This document shows positions 1 through 8,960 of a DNA stretch of 64,000 bases, piece after piece. The notes under the pieces are model-generated. The model made no database searches. It was not told the DNA's origin and saw only the letters and a program-made list of their open reading frames with translations. The stretch lies in assembly GCF_003403095.1 (NCBI RefSeq), contig NZ_CP031555.1:2770001-2834000 (forward strand), read 5' to 3'. Origin of the DNA: Thalassospira indica. GTDB lineage: Bacteria > Pseudomonadota > Alphaproteobacteria > Rhodospirillales > Thalassospiraceae. The first letter of the stretch is position 1, and each line of letters begins with the position of its first letter. Both the position numbers and the translations under genes were made by a program.

Positions 1-23
1 CAGAGCCGCTTGACCCGCGAAAA

Positions 24-38
24 GAACTAAAGTAGAAC
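24..38 (+). promoter_or_regulatory. LexA box (SOS operator) upstream of lexA
   Basis: GAAC at 24-27, seven bases, then GAAC at 35-38, which is the GTTC-N7-GTTC direct repeat known as the alphaproteobacterial SOS box, read from the other strand. It ends 44 bp before the lexA start codon, so lexA is probably autorepressed. Confidence 0.8.
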
Positions 39-82
39 ATTTATGTATCCTTTTTGTTCTTTTTACAGGTTCGGGAAATATC

Positions 83-790
83 ATGCTGACGCGCAAGCAA
101 TATGAGTTGCTGGTCTATATAGACAATTACCTTCGCGATCACGGGATTTCGCCCTCGTTCGATGAAATGAAAGAGGCCCTGAACCTTAAATCCAAGTCCG
201 GCATTCATCGCCTGATCACAGGCCTTGAGGAACGCGGCTTTATCCGCCGCCTTGCCCATCGTGCGCGCGCGCTTGAAGTCGTACGATTGCCCGAAAACAG
301 CGATGATGACGCCCCGGAAACGCCAAGCAATGTGACCTCGCTTGCCAGTGTGCGAAAGGCCGCCCACCGGCCGACCACGGTGCCAACCGCCTTCTCCGAG
401 GCCGGGGAATCCGTTGGTCTGCCACTCTATGGCCGGATTGCTGCCGGTACACCGATCGAGGCCCTTCGCGATCAAACGACCATGGTACAGGTTCCCGCCG
501 CCCTGCTTGGCGCCGGCGATCACTATGCGCTTGAAGTATCGGGGGATTCGATGATTGATGCCGGTATTCTTGATGGAGATACCGTCCTGATCCAGCGCTG
601 CGAACAGGCCCATGACGGCACGATTGTGGTGGCCCTTGTCGATGACGCCGAAGCCACGCTTAAGCGCCTGAAGCGTGGCCGTGGTGAAGTTCTGCTGGAA
701 CCGGCCAACGCACGCTATGAAACCCGCGCCCTGTCGCCGGACCGTGTGCGCATTCAGGGCCGTCTGGTCGGGCTGCTGCGTCAGTACTGA
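83..790 (+). CDS. lexA: LexA repressor (SOS regulator, self-cleaving)
   Basis: Transcriptional repressor of the SOS DNA-damage response. Residues 1-65 form the winged helix-turn-helix DNA-binding domain (typical start with KQ-LL-YI). Residues about 113-235 form the S24 peptidase fold. The cleavage bond is visible as Ala121-Gly122, the nucleophile as Ser156 in the VSGDSM motif and the general base as Lys194 in ATLKRL. Length 235 aa suits the alphaproteobacterial family, which has a longer linker than E. coli LexA. A good LexA box lies 44 bp upstream, indicating autoregulation. The gene is followed at once by a strong terminator, so it is monocistronic; the comEC gene converges on it, and lexA-comEC adjacency is common in alphaproteobacteria. 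Confidence 0.97.
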   Translation: MLTRKQYELLVYIDNYLRDHGISPSFDEMKEALNLKSKSGIHRLITGLEERGFIRRLAHRARALEVVRLPENSDDDAPETPSNVTSLASVRKAAHRPTTVPTAFSEAGESVGLPLYGRIAAGTPIEALRDQTTMVQVPAALLGAGDHYALEVSGDSMIDAGILDGDTVLIQRCEQAHDGTIVVALVDDAEATLKRLKRGRGEVLLEPANARYETRALSPDRVRIQGRLVGLLRQY

Positions 791-815
791 TTGCTTGCGC
801 GAAGTTATCAACCAC

Positions 816-849
816 AAACGCCCGGCGCGCACGCCCGGGCGTTTTTTTT
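816..849 (+). terminator. Rho-independent terminator of lexA
   Basis: Perfect 10-bp stem (816-825 with 835-844, core ACGCCCGG/CCGGGCGT) followed by eight T residues at 842-849. It is placed 25 bp after the lexA stop and also lies just past the end of convergent comEC. Confidence 0.9.
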
Positions 850-865
850 GAGTGAGATCAGGCTC

Positions 866-3052
866 TTATCGCCCTGCTCTGCCGCCGATGATGATCCATG
901 GCCAATTGCCGGCTTCAGCGCGGACGGTGTTGATGACAGGCTTTTCATCTGGCTTCGATGGCAGCTTGATCGCAACGCCACCCTGCCACCACAGAACGTC
1001 ATCATCAATGACCATGCGCGCGCCAGAGGCCTGACAGGTGGTGGGCAAATCTGTTTGCAGGCTGACAATGATATCTGCATTACGGCAGGCATAAAACGGA
1101 TTGGCAATCCGACTTGCGACAATAATCCGTGACTGAACGATGTTAGCGCTAACATCAAGGGAGCATGGGTCGTTCTGGCAGGCCTGTACGCGGCTTTGTT
1201 CGTGTTCGGGGCGAATGCCAAAGCGGCTCATCCAGATGCCTTTTTGAAAATCATTCAGCCGCGATGAGGTATGCAGGATACCGGCATCGCGATCATAGAC
1301 AGCCCAGCTTTCGCGGTCGCCCGATATCAGGATTTCGGGTTCTTTGTGAAGCACCTGAAAGATGATGGCGGCAATAATCACCGGGAGAACCGGCACGATC
1401 ATCGCCTTGTCACGCCAGATGACGATCCAGGCCAGGGCAAACAGCCCCAAGGCAACCGTCAGCATATCAAGTCCCGAGACATACCAAAGCCCCCAATCCT
1501 GTGCGGCAACCAGTTCGGCTGTTTCCAATAACACCGTCAAACCCGGCTTCATCGCGGACAGTGAGAGCCCCGATAACCCAATCGGCACAAGCGCCAGCGT
1601 TACGACAATCCATGGCATGACCCAGAATGCCATGACCGGAATGGCGACCAGATTGGCGAGTACGCCCAGCATCGAAATACGGCCAAAATGATAACCGATG
1701 ATGGGAGCGGTCACGGCCGTCACAATCAGACTGGTCAGCAGCAAACCGGCAAGATAAAGACCGACACGCTCATACCATGACAGCATCCCCTGCCGATCCA
1801 GCCAGCGTCGCCCCGGACCGTCATAAAACGCAACAAGTGCGCCAACGGCGGCAAACGAGAGTTGGAAGCTAGCCCCAAGTGCCGCGTCAGGCCGAATGAC
1901 AAGCACAATGATCGCGGCCACACCCACAAGGCGCAACGATATGGCACGGCGATCCAGCAGGAGTGCCAGCCAAACCACAAGCAACATGACAAAGGCGCGC
2001 TGGGTCGGGATGGTTGCCCCGGATAATCCGAGATAGGCAAGCCCCGCCAGCATGGCCGCCATCGCCGCCCATTTCTTGATCGGATAGCGCAAGGCTATTT
2101 GAGGAATGGCGGCCAACCCGAACCGGATCAGGAAAAATACCGTCCCGCAAAGCAACCCCATATGCAGACCGGAAATCGCCAGCAGGTGCGCAAGGCCGGA
2201 TTTGCGAAGGTTATCGGCAATATCCGGGGCAACCTCGCCGCGCTCGCCAATGATCAGCGCCTTGGCAATGCCGGTTTCGGGACCAGTCATCTCATCACTG
2301 ATGACAGCTGAGATATATTGACGCGCCTTTTCAATACTCCCCAACAATGTGTTGTTATTTATATCTTTTTGAGTTTCCAGAACTTCGAATTGTCGCCCAA
2401 AGACAAAGCCGGATGCGGCAATATTGCTGAAATACAGGTTGCGTGAAAAATCCGGGTCGCCGGGAACGGCAGGTGCGCGCAATGGAAAAAGGCGTGCGTT
2501 CGCGCGGATCTGATCACCAATCGAAAGCGCACTATCACCCAAGAAACTTAGCCTTACATTCCAGTCCAGTTGGTCTTGGGCAATGCCGACAATCTCGGAC
2601 GGTTGCACGGTGGCGCGGATGCGTCCGTTCCGTGGTTCCAGGGCAATGATGGTGCCTGTGACCTCGGTCATATAAAGCGTTTTTGTCGGGATATTATTCG
2701 GGCCTAGTTCAATATGAATGGCACTTGTCAAAGCCCCGAACGCCAAACTGGCAAACAGCTGAAACGCGAAGGCCAGAGTGGCAACCCGCCGCGACATCCA
2801 GAAACCGCAGCACAACAGAATCACCGCCAGACCAATTTGACCAAGCCCGATACGCGCAGGGAGCAAGAAATACGCAGCACAGCCCAACCCAAAGAAGATA
2901 ACCGAGGACAGAAACCATTTATTTCTTTGGCTTGTTACAACAAAATCAATTTGTGAGAAAATACTCACAAACAATTGTTTTAATTTAATTTTACCTGCCG
3001 CCGTACGACGAATGTCCAATAGCCCGCCTGCCGCATTGTTTCTATCTAACAT
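866..3052 (-). CDS. comEC: ComEC/Rec2 family DNA-uptake channel protein
   Basis: Polytopic inner-membrane protein of the ComEC/Rec2 family, which moves single-stranded DNA into the cytoplasm during natural transformation. The 728-aa product has two hydrophobic segments near residues 47-115, a soluble DUF4131/OB-like region (about 125-225), then the ComEC core with the signature LLAISGLHMGLL near residue 290 and many membrane helices to about residue 560. The last 150 residues form a soluble tail. In this tail I see no HxHxDH metal-binding motif, so the beta-lactamase-like nuclease domain of B. subtilis ComEC is missing or strongly degenerated; this is common in alphaproteobacterial homologues. 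The first 40 codons are AT-rich and the exact start is uncertain. Other competence genes are not in the window, so the actual role may be partial. Confidence 0.85.
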   Translation of the reverse strand: MLDRNNAAGGLLDIRRTAAGKIKLKQLFVSIFSQIDFVVTSQRNKWFLSSVIFFGLGCAAYFLLPARIGLGQIGLAVILLCCGFWMSRRVATLAFAFQLFASLAFGALTSAIHIELGPNNIPTKTLYMTEVTGTIIALEPRNGRIRATVQPSEIVGIAQDQLDWNVRLSFLGDSALSIGDQIRANARLFPLRAPAVPGDPDFSRNLYFSNIAASGFVFGRQFEVLETQKDINNNTLLGSIEKARQYISAVISDEMTGPETGIAKALIIGERGEVAPDIADNLRKSGLAHLLAISGLHMGLLCGTVFFLIRFGLAAIPQIALRYPIKKWAAMAAMLAGLAYLGLSGATIPTQRAFVMLLVVWLALLLDRRAISLRLVGVAAIIVLVIRPDAALGASFQLSFAAVGALVAFYDGPGRRWLDRQGMLSWYERVGLYLAGLLLTSLIVTAVTAPIIGYHFGRISMLGVLANLVAIPVMAFWVMPWIVVTLALVPIGLSGLSLSAMKPGLTVLLETAELVAAQDWGLWYVSGLDMLTVALGLFALAWIVIWRDKAMIVPVLPVIIAAIIFQVLHKEPEILISGDRESWAVYDRDAGILHTSSRLNDFQKGIWMSRFGIRPEHEQSRVQACQNDPCSLDVSANIVQSRIIVASRIANPFYACRNADIIVSLQTDLPTTCQASGARMVIDDDVLWWQGGVAIKLPSKPDEKPVINTVRAEAGNWPWIIIGGRAGR

Positions 3053-3145
3053 CCGCTGTGGTGCAACAGCGTGTCATTTGTGCTATAGCCTGCACGCCAA
3101 AAGTCCTCAGGACAAGCGACAACATCCAAATAACGGATAGATTGA

Positions 3146-4552
3146 ATGACGGTTGTTACCCGTTTTGCCCCGTCTCCGACCGGGTTTCTGCATATCGGCG
3201 GCGCACGCACCGCACTTTATAACTGGCTGTATGCCAAACATACCGGTGGCAAGTTCTTGCTCCGGATCGAGGATACCGACCGTGAACGTTCAACGCCCGA
3301 GGCGGTAGACGCCATTTTTGACGGCTTGAACTGGCTTGGCCTGACCGCAGACGAAGAGCCGACTTTCCAGTTTGCCCGTCGCGACCGCCATGCAGAAGTC
3401 GCCCAACAGCTTCTTGATGCCGGGAAAGCGTATTATTGCTATTGCTCCCCCGAGGAGTTGACCGCCATGCGCGAGAAAGCCCGCGCAGAAGGCCGTCCGA
3501 TGAAATATGACGGCACCTGGCGCGATCGCGATCCATCCGAGGCGCCTGAGGGCGTCAAACCGGTAGTCCGCGTCAAGGCCCCGCAAGAAGGCGACGCGGT
3601 GATCCATGATCAGGTGCAGGGCGAAGTTCGCGTCGGCAACGAGCAGCTTGACGATTATGTCATCCTGCGCGGCGATGGCACGCCGACCTACATGCTGTCA
3701 GTAGTGGTTGATGACCATGACATGGGTGTTACCAACGTGATCCGTGGTGACGATCACCTGACCAACGCATTCCGCCAGAAAGTCATCTATGATGCCATGG
3801 GTTGGGATGTCCCGACCTTTGCGCATATCCCGCTGATCCATGGTCCGGATGGCGCCAAGCTGTCGAAACGCCATGGTGCGCTGGGTGTTGATGCCTATCG
3901 CGATGAAATGGGCTTCCTGCCCGAGGCATTGAACAACTATCTTCTGCGTCTTGGCTGGGGCCATGGCGATGATGAAGTTATTTCGACCGAGCAGGCGATT
4001 GAATGGTTTGACATCACAGATGTCGGCAAAGGGGCTGCACGCTTTGATTTTGCAAAGCTGACCAACCTTAATGGCATCTACCTGCGTCAGGCCGATGACA
4101 AACGCCTTGTAGACGAGGTTTCCCCGCTGATTGCCAAGAAAATTGGCGTTGAGGCGCTTGATGTATCGCAAAAAGAAATCTTGATCAACGGCATGGCAGG
4201 CCTTAAAGAAAGGGCCAAGACTCTTATCGAGCTCGCCGACTCTTCTGCCTTCTACGTTACCGATGGCGTCACGTCCGTTAACGAGAAAGCCCAGTCCCTG
4301 ATTGATGGTGCACCTGAAGGTCTGTTCAAGGAACTTGCCAACAGTCTTGAAGCGCTTGATAGCTGGACCGAAGAGGACGTTGACGCAAGTGTTCGTGCCA
4401 TTGCCGATAAGTTTGAGTTAAAGCTTGGCAAAGTCGCGCAGCCCTTGCGGGCGGTGCTCACAGGCTCCAACTCTTCACCAGGCATTTTCGAAGTAATGAT
4501 TGTGCTTGGCAAAACCCAAACGCTGAAACGCATTCGCCATTTTGATGCTTAA
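3146..4552 (+). CDS. gltX: Glutamate--tRNA ligase
   Basis: Class I aminoacyl-tRNA synthetase that charges tRNA with glutamate in the cytoplasm. The ATP-binding HIGH motif appears as HIGG at residues 16-19 (in [14 protein letters not shown]) and the KMSKS loop as K238-L-S-K-R242. The C-terminal part (about 330-468) is the helical anticodon-binding domain. Length of 468 aa is normal. Alphaproteobacteria often carry two gltX copies, one used for misacylation of tRNA-Gln; which copy this is cannot be told here. It is divergent from comEC (93 bp between starts) and 110 bp upstream of gltA, with an imperfect hairpin in the gap. Confidence 0.96.
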   Translation: MTVVTRFAPSPTGFLHIGGARTALYNWLYAKHTGGKFLLRIEDTDRERSTPEAVDAIFDGLNWLGLTADEEPTFQFARRDRHAEVAQQLLDAGKAYYCYCSPEELTAMREKARAEGRPMKYDGTWRDRDPSEAPEGVKPVVRVKAPQEGDAVIHDQVQGEVRVGNEQLDDYVILRGDGTPTYMLSVVVDDHDMGVTNVIRGDDHLTNAFRQKVIYDAMGWDVPTFAHIPLIHGPDGAKLSKRHGALGVDAYRDEMGFLPEALNNYLLRLGWGHGDDEVISTEQAIEWFDITDVGKGAARFDFAKLTNLNGIYLRQADDKRLVDEVSPLIAKKIGVEALDVSQKEILINGMAGLKERAKTLIELADSSAFYVTDGVTSVNEKAQSLIDGAPEGLFKELANSLEALDSWTEEDVDASVRAIADKFELKLGKVAQPLRAVLTGSNSSPGIFEVMIVLGKTQTLKRIRHFDA

Positions 4553-4600
4553 CAACAGCGAATAAAGAAAAGCTAATAACCCGTTTGCGCTTTGTGCGCC

Positions 4601-4615
4601 GCAGCATTATGCTGC
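4601..4615 (+). repeat. Hairpin between gltX and gltA
   Basis: GCAGCAT at 4601-4607, one base, then ATGCTGC at 4609-4615. No T-run follows, so it is not a canonical terminator. It may be part of the gltA leader. Confidence 0.4.
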
Positions 4616-4662
4616 ACACAACTTGAAACCGTGTTCGTTCAAACAGGGAAGGAAAAACAGTC

Positions 4663-5970
4663 ATGGCATCCAATACCAAGACTTCCCACACCGTGACCCT
4701 GACCGACAATGCCACTGGCAAGTCGTTCGAGATGCCGGTGATGGAGGGTAGTGTCGGCCCGTCTGTTATCGACATTCGCAAACTTTATTCTGAAACCGGT
4801 TATTTTACCTATGACCCGGGTTTCACTTCGACCGGCTCCTGCCAGTCCGAGCTGACCTATATTGATGGCGACGTTGGTATCCTTCGTCACCGCGGTTATG
4901 CAATTGATGAACTTGCAGAAAATGCCGACTTCCTCGAAGTCTGCCATCTGCTGCTTTATGGTGAGCTGCCCAATGCCACCGATAAAGCCAAGTTCGAAAA
5001 TGATATCACCATGCACACCATGGTCCACGAACAGATGCGCAATTTCTATAACGGCTTCCGCCGTGATGCGCATCCGATGGCGATCATGTGCGGCGTTGTT
5101 GGCGCATTGTCTGCGTTTTATCATGACAGCACCGACATCAACGATCCGAAGCAGCGTATGATTTCGGCCTATCGCCTGATTGCGAAAATGCCGACCATTG
5201 CGGCGATGGCATATAAATATTCCATCGGTCAGCCGTTCCGTTATCCGAACAACAAGCTCGGCTATGCGGAAAACTTCCTGCAGATGATGTTTGGCAACCC
5301 GTGTGAAGACTATGAAGTCAATCCGGTTCTGGCCAAGGCAATGGATCGTATCCTGATCCTGCATGCCGACCACGAACAGAATGCGTCGACCTCGACCGTG
5401 CGTCTGGCAGGTTCATCCGGTGCCAACCCGTTTGCCTGTATTGCGGCTGGTATCGCATCCCTCTGGGGTCCGGCACATGGTGGCGCAAACGAAGCCGTTC
5501 TGGTCATGCTCAACGAAATCGGCGATGTGAAAAACATCCCGGAATATGTTGCAAAAGCAAAAGACAAGAACGATCCGTTCCGTCTGATGGGCTTTGGTCA
5601 CCGCGTTTACAAAAACTACGATCCGCGCGCCAAGGTCATGCAGGAAACCTGCCACGAAGTTCTCAAAGAACTCAATATCAGCGACCCGCTGCTTGACGTT
5701 GCCCAGGAACTGGAACGCATCGCACGTGAAGACGAGTACTTCATCGAGAAGAAACTTTATCCGAACGTCGACTTCTATTCGGGCATCATCTTCAAGGCGA
5801 TGGGTATCCCGGTCAGCATGTTCACCGTGCTGTTCGCTGTTGCACGTACCGTTGGCTGGATTTCCCAGTGGAAAGAGATGATCGAAGATCCGTCTCAGAA
5901 AATCGGTCGTCCGCGTCAGCTGTTTACCGGTATTGCAGAACGTCCGTTCGTTCCGGTCGACAAGCGCTAA
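4663..5970 (+). CDS. gltA: Citrate synthase (type II)
   Basis: Condenses acetyl-CoA with oxaloacetate to citrate, the entry step of the TCA cycle. The catalytic triad is visible: His272 in GPAHGGAN, His313 in GFGHRVY and Asp370 in NVDFYSG, matching E. coli His264, His305 and Asp362. The N-terminal beta-rich domain and 435-aa length are those of the large hexameric, NADH-regulated Gram-negative type. A ribosome binding site (AAGGAA) lies about 10 bases before the ATG. A strong terminator follows, so gltA is transcribed alone or with gltX. Confidence 0.97.
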   Translation: MASNTKTSHTVTLTDNATGKSFEMPVMEGSVGPSVIDIRKLYSETGYFTYDPGFTSTGSCQSELTYIDGDVGILRHRGYAIDELAENADFLEVCHLLLYGELPNATDKAKFENDITMHTMVHEQMRNFYNGFRRDAHPMAIMCGVVGALSAFYHDSTDINDPKQRMISAYRLIAKMPTIAAMAYKYSIGQPFRYPNNKLGYAENFLQMMFGNPCEDYEVNPVLAKAMDRILILHADHEQNASTSTVRLAGSSGANPFACIAAGIASLWGPAHGGANEAVLVMLNEIGDVKNIPEYVAKAKDKNDPFRLMGFGHRVYKNYDPRAKVMQETCHEVLKELNISDPLLDVAQELERIAREDEYFIEKKLYPNVDFYSGIIFKAMGIPVSMFTVLFAVARTVGWISQWKEMIEDPSQKIGRPRQLFTGIAERPFVPVDKR

Positions 5971-5994
5971 GCCGCAAAACGATCATACGACAAG

Positions 5995-6026
5995 AAAAAG
6001 GCCCGGAAATTTCCGGGCCTTTTTTT
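5995..6026 (+). terminator. Rho-independent terminator of gltA
   Basis: Long palindrome centred near 6009/6010 with core GGCCCGG/CCGGGCC, flanked by A and T runs, ending with seven T residues at 6020-6026. It also has an A-run on the left side, so it could act in both directions for the convergent gene at 6114-6449. Confidence 0.92.
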
Positions 6027-6113
6027 GATTATCTATCCCCTTCAGAGCTTCATCCACAGAACACGACCTCTTCTCTGTGAGCATTCAGTTTGAGATGTTT
6101 CTAAGTACTGAGA

Positions 6114-6449
6114 CTATAAAAAGGGAACAAACGGCACCCGTTCTCTCTTGTCCAGCTTGGGTTCCAGAACCCTGATTGTATCTAGAAAATGCTGGGTTTC
6201 CTGATGTGCCTGCCAACCAGCTTCATCACGGTAAAGCTCAAAAAGGAAAAAGGTCTTGATATCTTTCGGCGACCTGTATGGCAGAAACAGTTTGACGTCC
6301 GGCTCGGCCATCGTTGGTGCGACAAGTCCTTCCAGAAGTTTCGCGACCTCCTCTTCTTCTCCGTCTTTTGCCACAAGCCATATTGCTATGACGAAACCGT
6401 CATTGTAATCCCGAAAATCGAATTGCACTTGCTTGTTTATCCTTTGCAC
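6114..6449 (-). CDS. Antibiotic biosynthesis monooxygenase (ABM) domain protein, YgiN-like
   Basis: A 111-aa single-domain protein of the ABM/dimeric alpha-beta barrel family, which includes the quinol monooxygenase YgiN and small redox or degradative monooxygenases. Supporting features are the N-terminal strand FVIAIWLVAKDGEEEEVAKLLEGL, the mid-region acidic/Lys-rich strands with FFLFELYRDEAGWQAHQET and the HF-DTI motif, all typical of the fold. No cofactor site is expected in this family. It lies convergent to gltA and precedes no co-directional partner within 150 bp on its 5' side except the exporter at 6606. The substrate is unknown. Likely start at 6449; the flanking DNA is somewhat less GC-rich than the rest of the window. 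Confidence 0.8.
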   Translation of the reverse strand: MQRINKQVQFDFRDYNDGFVIAIWLVAKDGEEEEVAKLLEGLVAPTMAEPDVKLFLPYRSPKDIKTFFLFELYRDEAGWQAHQETQHFLDTIRVLEPKLDKRERVPFVPFL

Positions 6450-6605
6450 GAGATATCTCTCCCTTGCTTGCGTTAATCTTCAATGATCTGACAGCAAAGC
6501 ACTGTTGCAGACAGCAAGCGACACAACAGCCCCCATCCCAGAACACAACCTGTTGATACTGGCCCTGACAATCATTGCCCTCGACTTGGTCATGGAACGT
6601 CTGTT

Positions 6606-7271
6606 TCATACAGTTGCCTTCATCAAGGCAATCACACTGCCGTAAACAAGCTTGAGACCAAGTCCAATGAACAAAATCCCGAAGATTACAGAAATGATCG
6701 GCTTCAGCCGGAGGTAACCACTTCGTGCCGGGCCGGACGAAAACATCAGGGCCAGCAATACATGCCAAACAACCGCAATGGTGAAACAGCCAAGCACCAG
6801 CATGGCAATGATGCTCCAAGGTGTTTGCGGCGAAATGGCAAGCGGAGCCACAGCTAACCAGAACATGGCGGTTTTCGGATTAGTTAGCTGGATCAACATC
6901 CCCTTTTGCAGACTGGCAAATGGCTTGGACGATACGGCTTCCCCTTCCTGAGCAATGGTCATGGTTTTACTCGTCCTGGCATCCCTCAAAGACTTGAAAC
7001 CCAACCAAGACAGATAGACCCCACCCAATATACCAAGGACAAAAGCTGCATTATCATAGGCCATCAGGATAGCCGTCACCCCGGTGCTGGCAAAAAACGC
7101 CCAGACAGCAGTTCCGAAGCTGATACCCAGGCCGACAAAAACACCATTAGACCGGTGCTTCACCGCGCTGGAGACAATCCCGAGGAAATTTGGACCGGGA
7201 CTCATGAATGCAACGGATATGGCGGCGAAAACTGCCAGCAGCCCCGGAAGATACGTTTGAATATTTTCCAT
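6606..7271 (-). CDS. LysE/RhtB family amino-acid exporter
   Basis: Inner-membrane exporter of the LysE superfamily (LysE, RhtB, RhtC type), which expels amino acids or derivatives using the proton gradient. The protein starts MENIQTYLPG and contains the family signature SPGPNFLGIVSSAVKHRSNGV in the first helices, then about five or six membrane segments, with GLGISFGTAVWAF and LTNPKTAMFWLAVAPL as further family blocks. I chose the ATG at 7271 (221 aa) because AAGGA lies 6-10 bases upstream; an upstream in-frame ATG at 7364 would add 31 hydrophilic residues and run into the regulator promoter. The divergent LysR gene starts 173 bp away, the arrangement seen with lysE and its regulator. The substrate cannot be inferred. 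Confidence 0.88.
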   Translation of the reverse strand: MENIQTYLPGLLAVFAAISVAFMSPGPNFLGIVSSAVKHRSNGVFVGLGISFGTAVWAFFASTGVTAILMAYDNAAFVLGILGGVYLSWLGFKSLRDARTSKTMTIAQEGEAVSSKPFASLQKGMLIQLTNPKTAMFWLAVAPLAISPQTPWSIIAMLVLGCFTIAVVWHVLLALMFSSGPARSGYLRLKPIISVIFGILFIGLGLKLVYGSVIALMKATV

Positions 7272-7444
7272 GATTATCCTTGATGGCGGTATCAACAACG
7301 GTGCGTTTGATGCTGCACTTTCGTTGACGTCTATTGATGGACGGGAATTTGTCGCCCCCCGCAAAATATGAATTATGATTTAGAAGGATGTCCCAAGCAG
7401 AAAAAGCGATATATTGTGATATCCCTATAAGCTTGGGTTATGAT

Positions 7445-8374
7445 ATGAACCATTATTCACTGAACGGGCTAAGGATGTTCAACGCTGCCGCGCGTCACTT
7501 GAGCTTTTCCGCAAGTGCTGCCGAGCTGAATGTCTCTCAGGCGGCTGTCAGTCAGCAGATCCGCAGACTGGAACATCAACTCAACGTGAAACTATTCGTG
7601 AGAGAATCCGGACGCGTAACACTAACGGCAGCAGGCAAGGAACTTGCCGACGCCACGGACGCTGCCCTGTTCCGCATCAATAAAGCCTTTTCCAAGATTA
7701 CCCAGACGGATGTCAGTGGAAACCTTACGATCTCCACCCTGTCCTCCTTTGCCACCAAGTGGCTGATCCCGCGAGTTGCTCAATTTGAATCGGCGCACCC
7801 ATCGATCTCGCTGAGCATTCATACCTCAGAATACAAGGTTGATTTCTCGACAAGTGGCATTGACGGAGCTATCCGGCTCGGAGCAAAGGAAGACGCGGAA
7901 CTCTGCACCGAACCTCTGTTCAGAGATACCATGTGCTTGGTCGCTCTCCCCGAACGCGCCCGCAGCATTGGAACTGATATTGAAAACCTCTACAACCACC
8001 CACTTCTCGTCGATGGCACGCCTAATCTTAGTGAACAGATGATCGACCTTACCAGCCTGGCCACGAACAAGGCTATTGATGCGCTGGAGCTGGATAGGTC
8101 CAAGCTTATGATCGAGAAACATAGCAGCAGCGCAACGGTTGTCCTATCAGCCCTCGCGAACAAAGGCGTGGCGTTAACCCGGTTTTCCCTGTGCATGGAT
8201 GACGTTAAAGCTGGCAAGCTAGACATCATTCTCAATTTCACGCTTTCAGCAGACATGGAATATTCGATGGTCTACCCACGCGAAAATAGCCAGTGCGAGA
8301 AATTGAAGGCGTTCCGGGTTTGGCTTCGCCGGGAACTTGCCATGAGTCCGAGCATTTGGAATATGTTCCCCTAG
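7445..8374 (+). CDS. LysR-type transcriptional regulator, GcvA-like
   Basis: DNA-binding regulator with an N-terminal winged helix-turn-helix (LRMFNAAARHLSFSASAAELNVSQAAVSQQIRRLE, roughly residues 8-42) and a C-terminal periplasmic-binding-like effector domain (about 90-290). The helix-turn-helix is of the GcvA subgroup, which usually begins only a few residues before LR-F-AAAR; this favours the ATG at 7445 (309 aa). An earlier in-frame ATG at 7388 would add 19 residues, and its AGAAGG touches the start codon with no spacing. The gene is divergent from the LysE-type exporter, so it probably controls that exporter in response to its substrate. It is followed by a terminator. Confidence 0.9.
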   Translation: MNHYSLNGLRMFNAAARHLSFSASAAELNVSQAAVSQQIRRLEHQLNVKLFVRESGRVTLTAAGKELADATDAALFRINKAFSKITQTDVSGNLTISTLSSFATKWLIPRVAQFESAHPSISLSIHTSEYKVDFSTSGIDGAIRLGAKEDAELCTEPLFRDTMCLVALPERARSIGTDIENLYNHPLLVDGTPNLSEQMIDLTSLATNKAIDALELDRSKLMIEKHSSSATVVLSALANKGVALTRFSLCMDDVKAGKLDIILNFTLSADMEYSMVYPRENSQCEKLKAFRVWLRRELAMSPSIWNMFP

Positions 8375-8465
8375 AGCGCGTCGCGCTCTATAATGAGGAT
8401 GCCGGAATTCGCCAGGATGATCGAAGGCTGGAAATGCAGAGGATTGAATCTTTGTCAGGAATCCG

Positions 8466-8495
8466 AAAGGCCCGGATTCCTCCCGGGCCTTTTTA
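8466..8495 (+). terminator. Rho-independent terminator after the LysR gene
   Basis: Stem AAAGGCCCGG (8466-8475) with CCGGGCCTTT (8483-8492), seven-base loop and a T-run to 8494. The stem has the same ten-base arms as the gltA terminator at 5995-6026. A competing perfect 9-bp inverted repeat, AGGAATCCG (8457-8465) with CGGATTCCT (8473-8481), overlaps its left arm. Confidence 0.88.
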
Positions 8496-8519
8496 AATAT
8501 CAACGTAGCTGAGTGCGAT

Positions 8520-8960
8520 TTACCAGCTGCCGGTGTTTTCCATGCTGGCCCATGGCTCTGCCGGGGCGAGGCTTTCGCCTTTTTGCAGGAATTCGATCGA
8601 AATGCCGTCCGGGGAACGGACAAACGCCATGCGGCCGTCACGCGGCGGACGGTTGATGGTCACACCTGCGTCCATCAGACTTTGGCAAAGCGCATAGATG
8701 TCATCGACTTCATAGGCCAGATGGCCGAAATTGCGCCCACCGGAATAGCTTTCCGGATCCCAGTTATAGGTCAGTTCAAGTTCCGGGGCCTTGACGGATT
8801 TGGCGCTTTCGACGTCGGCCGGCGGTGCAAGATAGATCAGGGTGAAACGGCCCTGCTCGCTCTCGATGCGGCGGGTTTCTTTCATGCCAAGAAGGTCGCA
8901 ATAGAATTTCATCGATTCATCGACATTCTCGACACGTACCATCGTGTGCAGGTAGCGCAT
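8520..8960 (-). CDS. gloA: Lactoylglutathione lyase (glyoxalase I)
   Basis: Converts the hemithioacetal of methylglyoxal and glutathione to S-lactoylglutathione, the first step of methylglyoxal detoxification. The protein starts MRYLHTMVRV; the metal ligands expected in this vicinal-oxygen-chelate fold are visible as His5, a Glu in the ELTYNWD strand, His in FGHLAYEVDD and Glu in SIEFLQKG. The 146-aa length is normal for the one-domain Ni-type enzyme. I chose the ATG at 8960 because GGAGAG lies about 6 bases upstream; the reading frame stays open for another 56 codons into the repeat-rich leader, but that extension does not resemble the family. The gene is preceded by the unusual inverted-repeat region 8991-9251. 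Confidence 0.93.
   Translation of the reverse strand: MRYLHTMVRVENVDESMKFYCDLLGMKETRRIESEQGRFTLIYLAPPADVESAKSVKAPELELTYNWDPESYSGGRNFGHLAYEVDDIYALCQSLMDAGVTINRPPRDGRMAFVRSPDGISIEFLQKGESLAPAEPWASMENTGSW

Noticed and set aside
56..72. Second LexA box (GTTC-N9-GTTC)
   Set aside because: Spacing is nine instead of seven bases.
6400..6819. 139-codon frame between the ABM and LysE genes
   Set aside because: Overlaps two better-supported genes in another frame and is rich in Cys, His and Trp; nothing credible was seen in 6450-6605.
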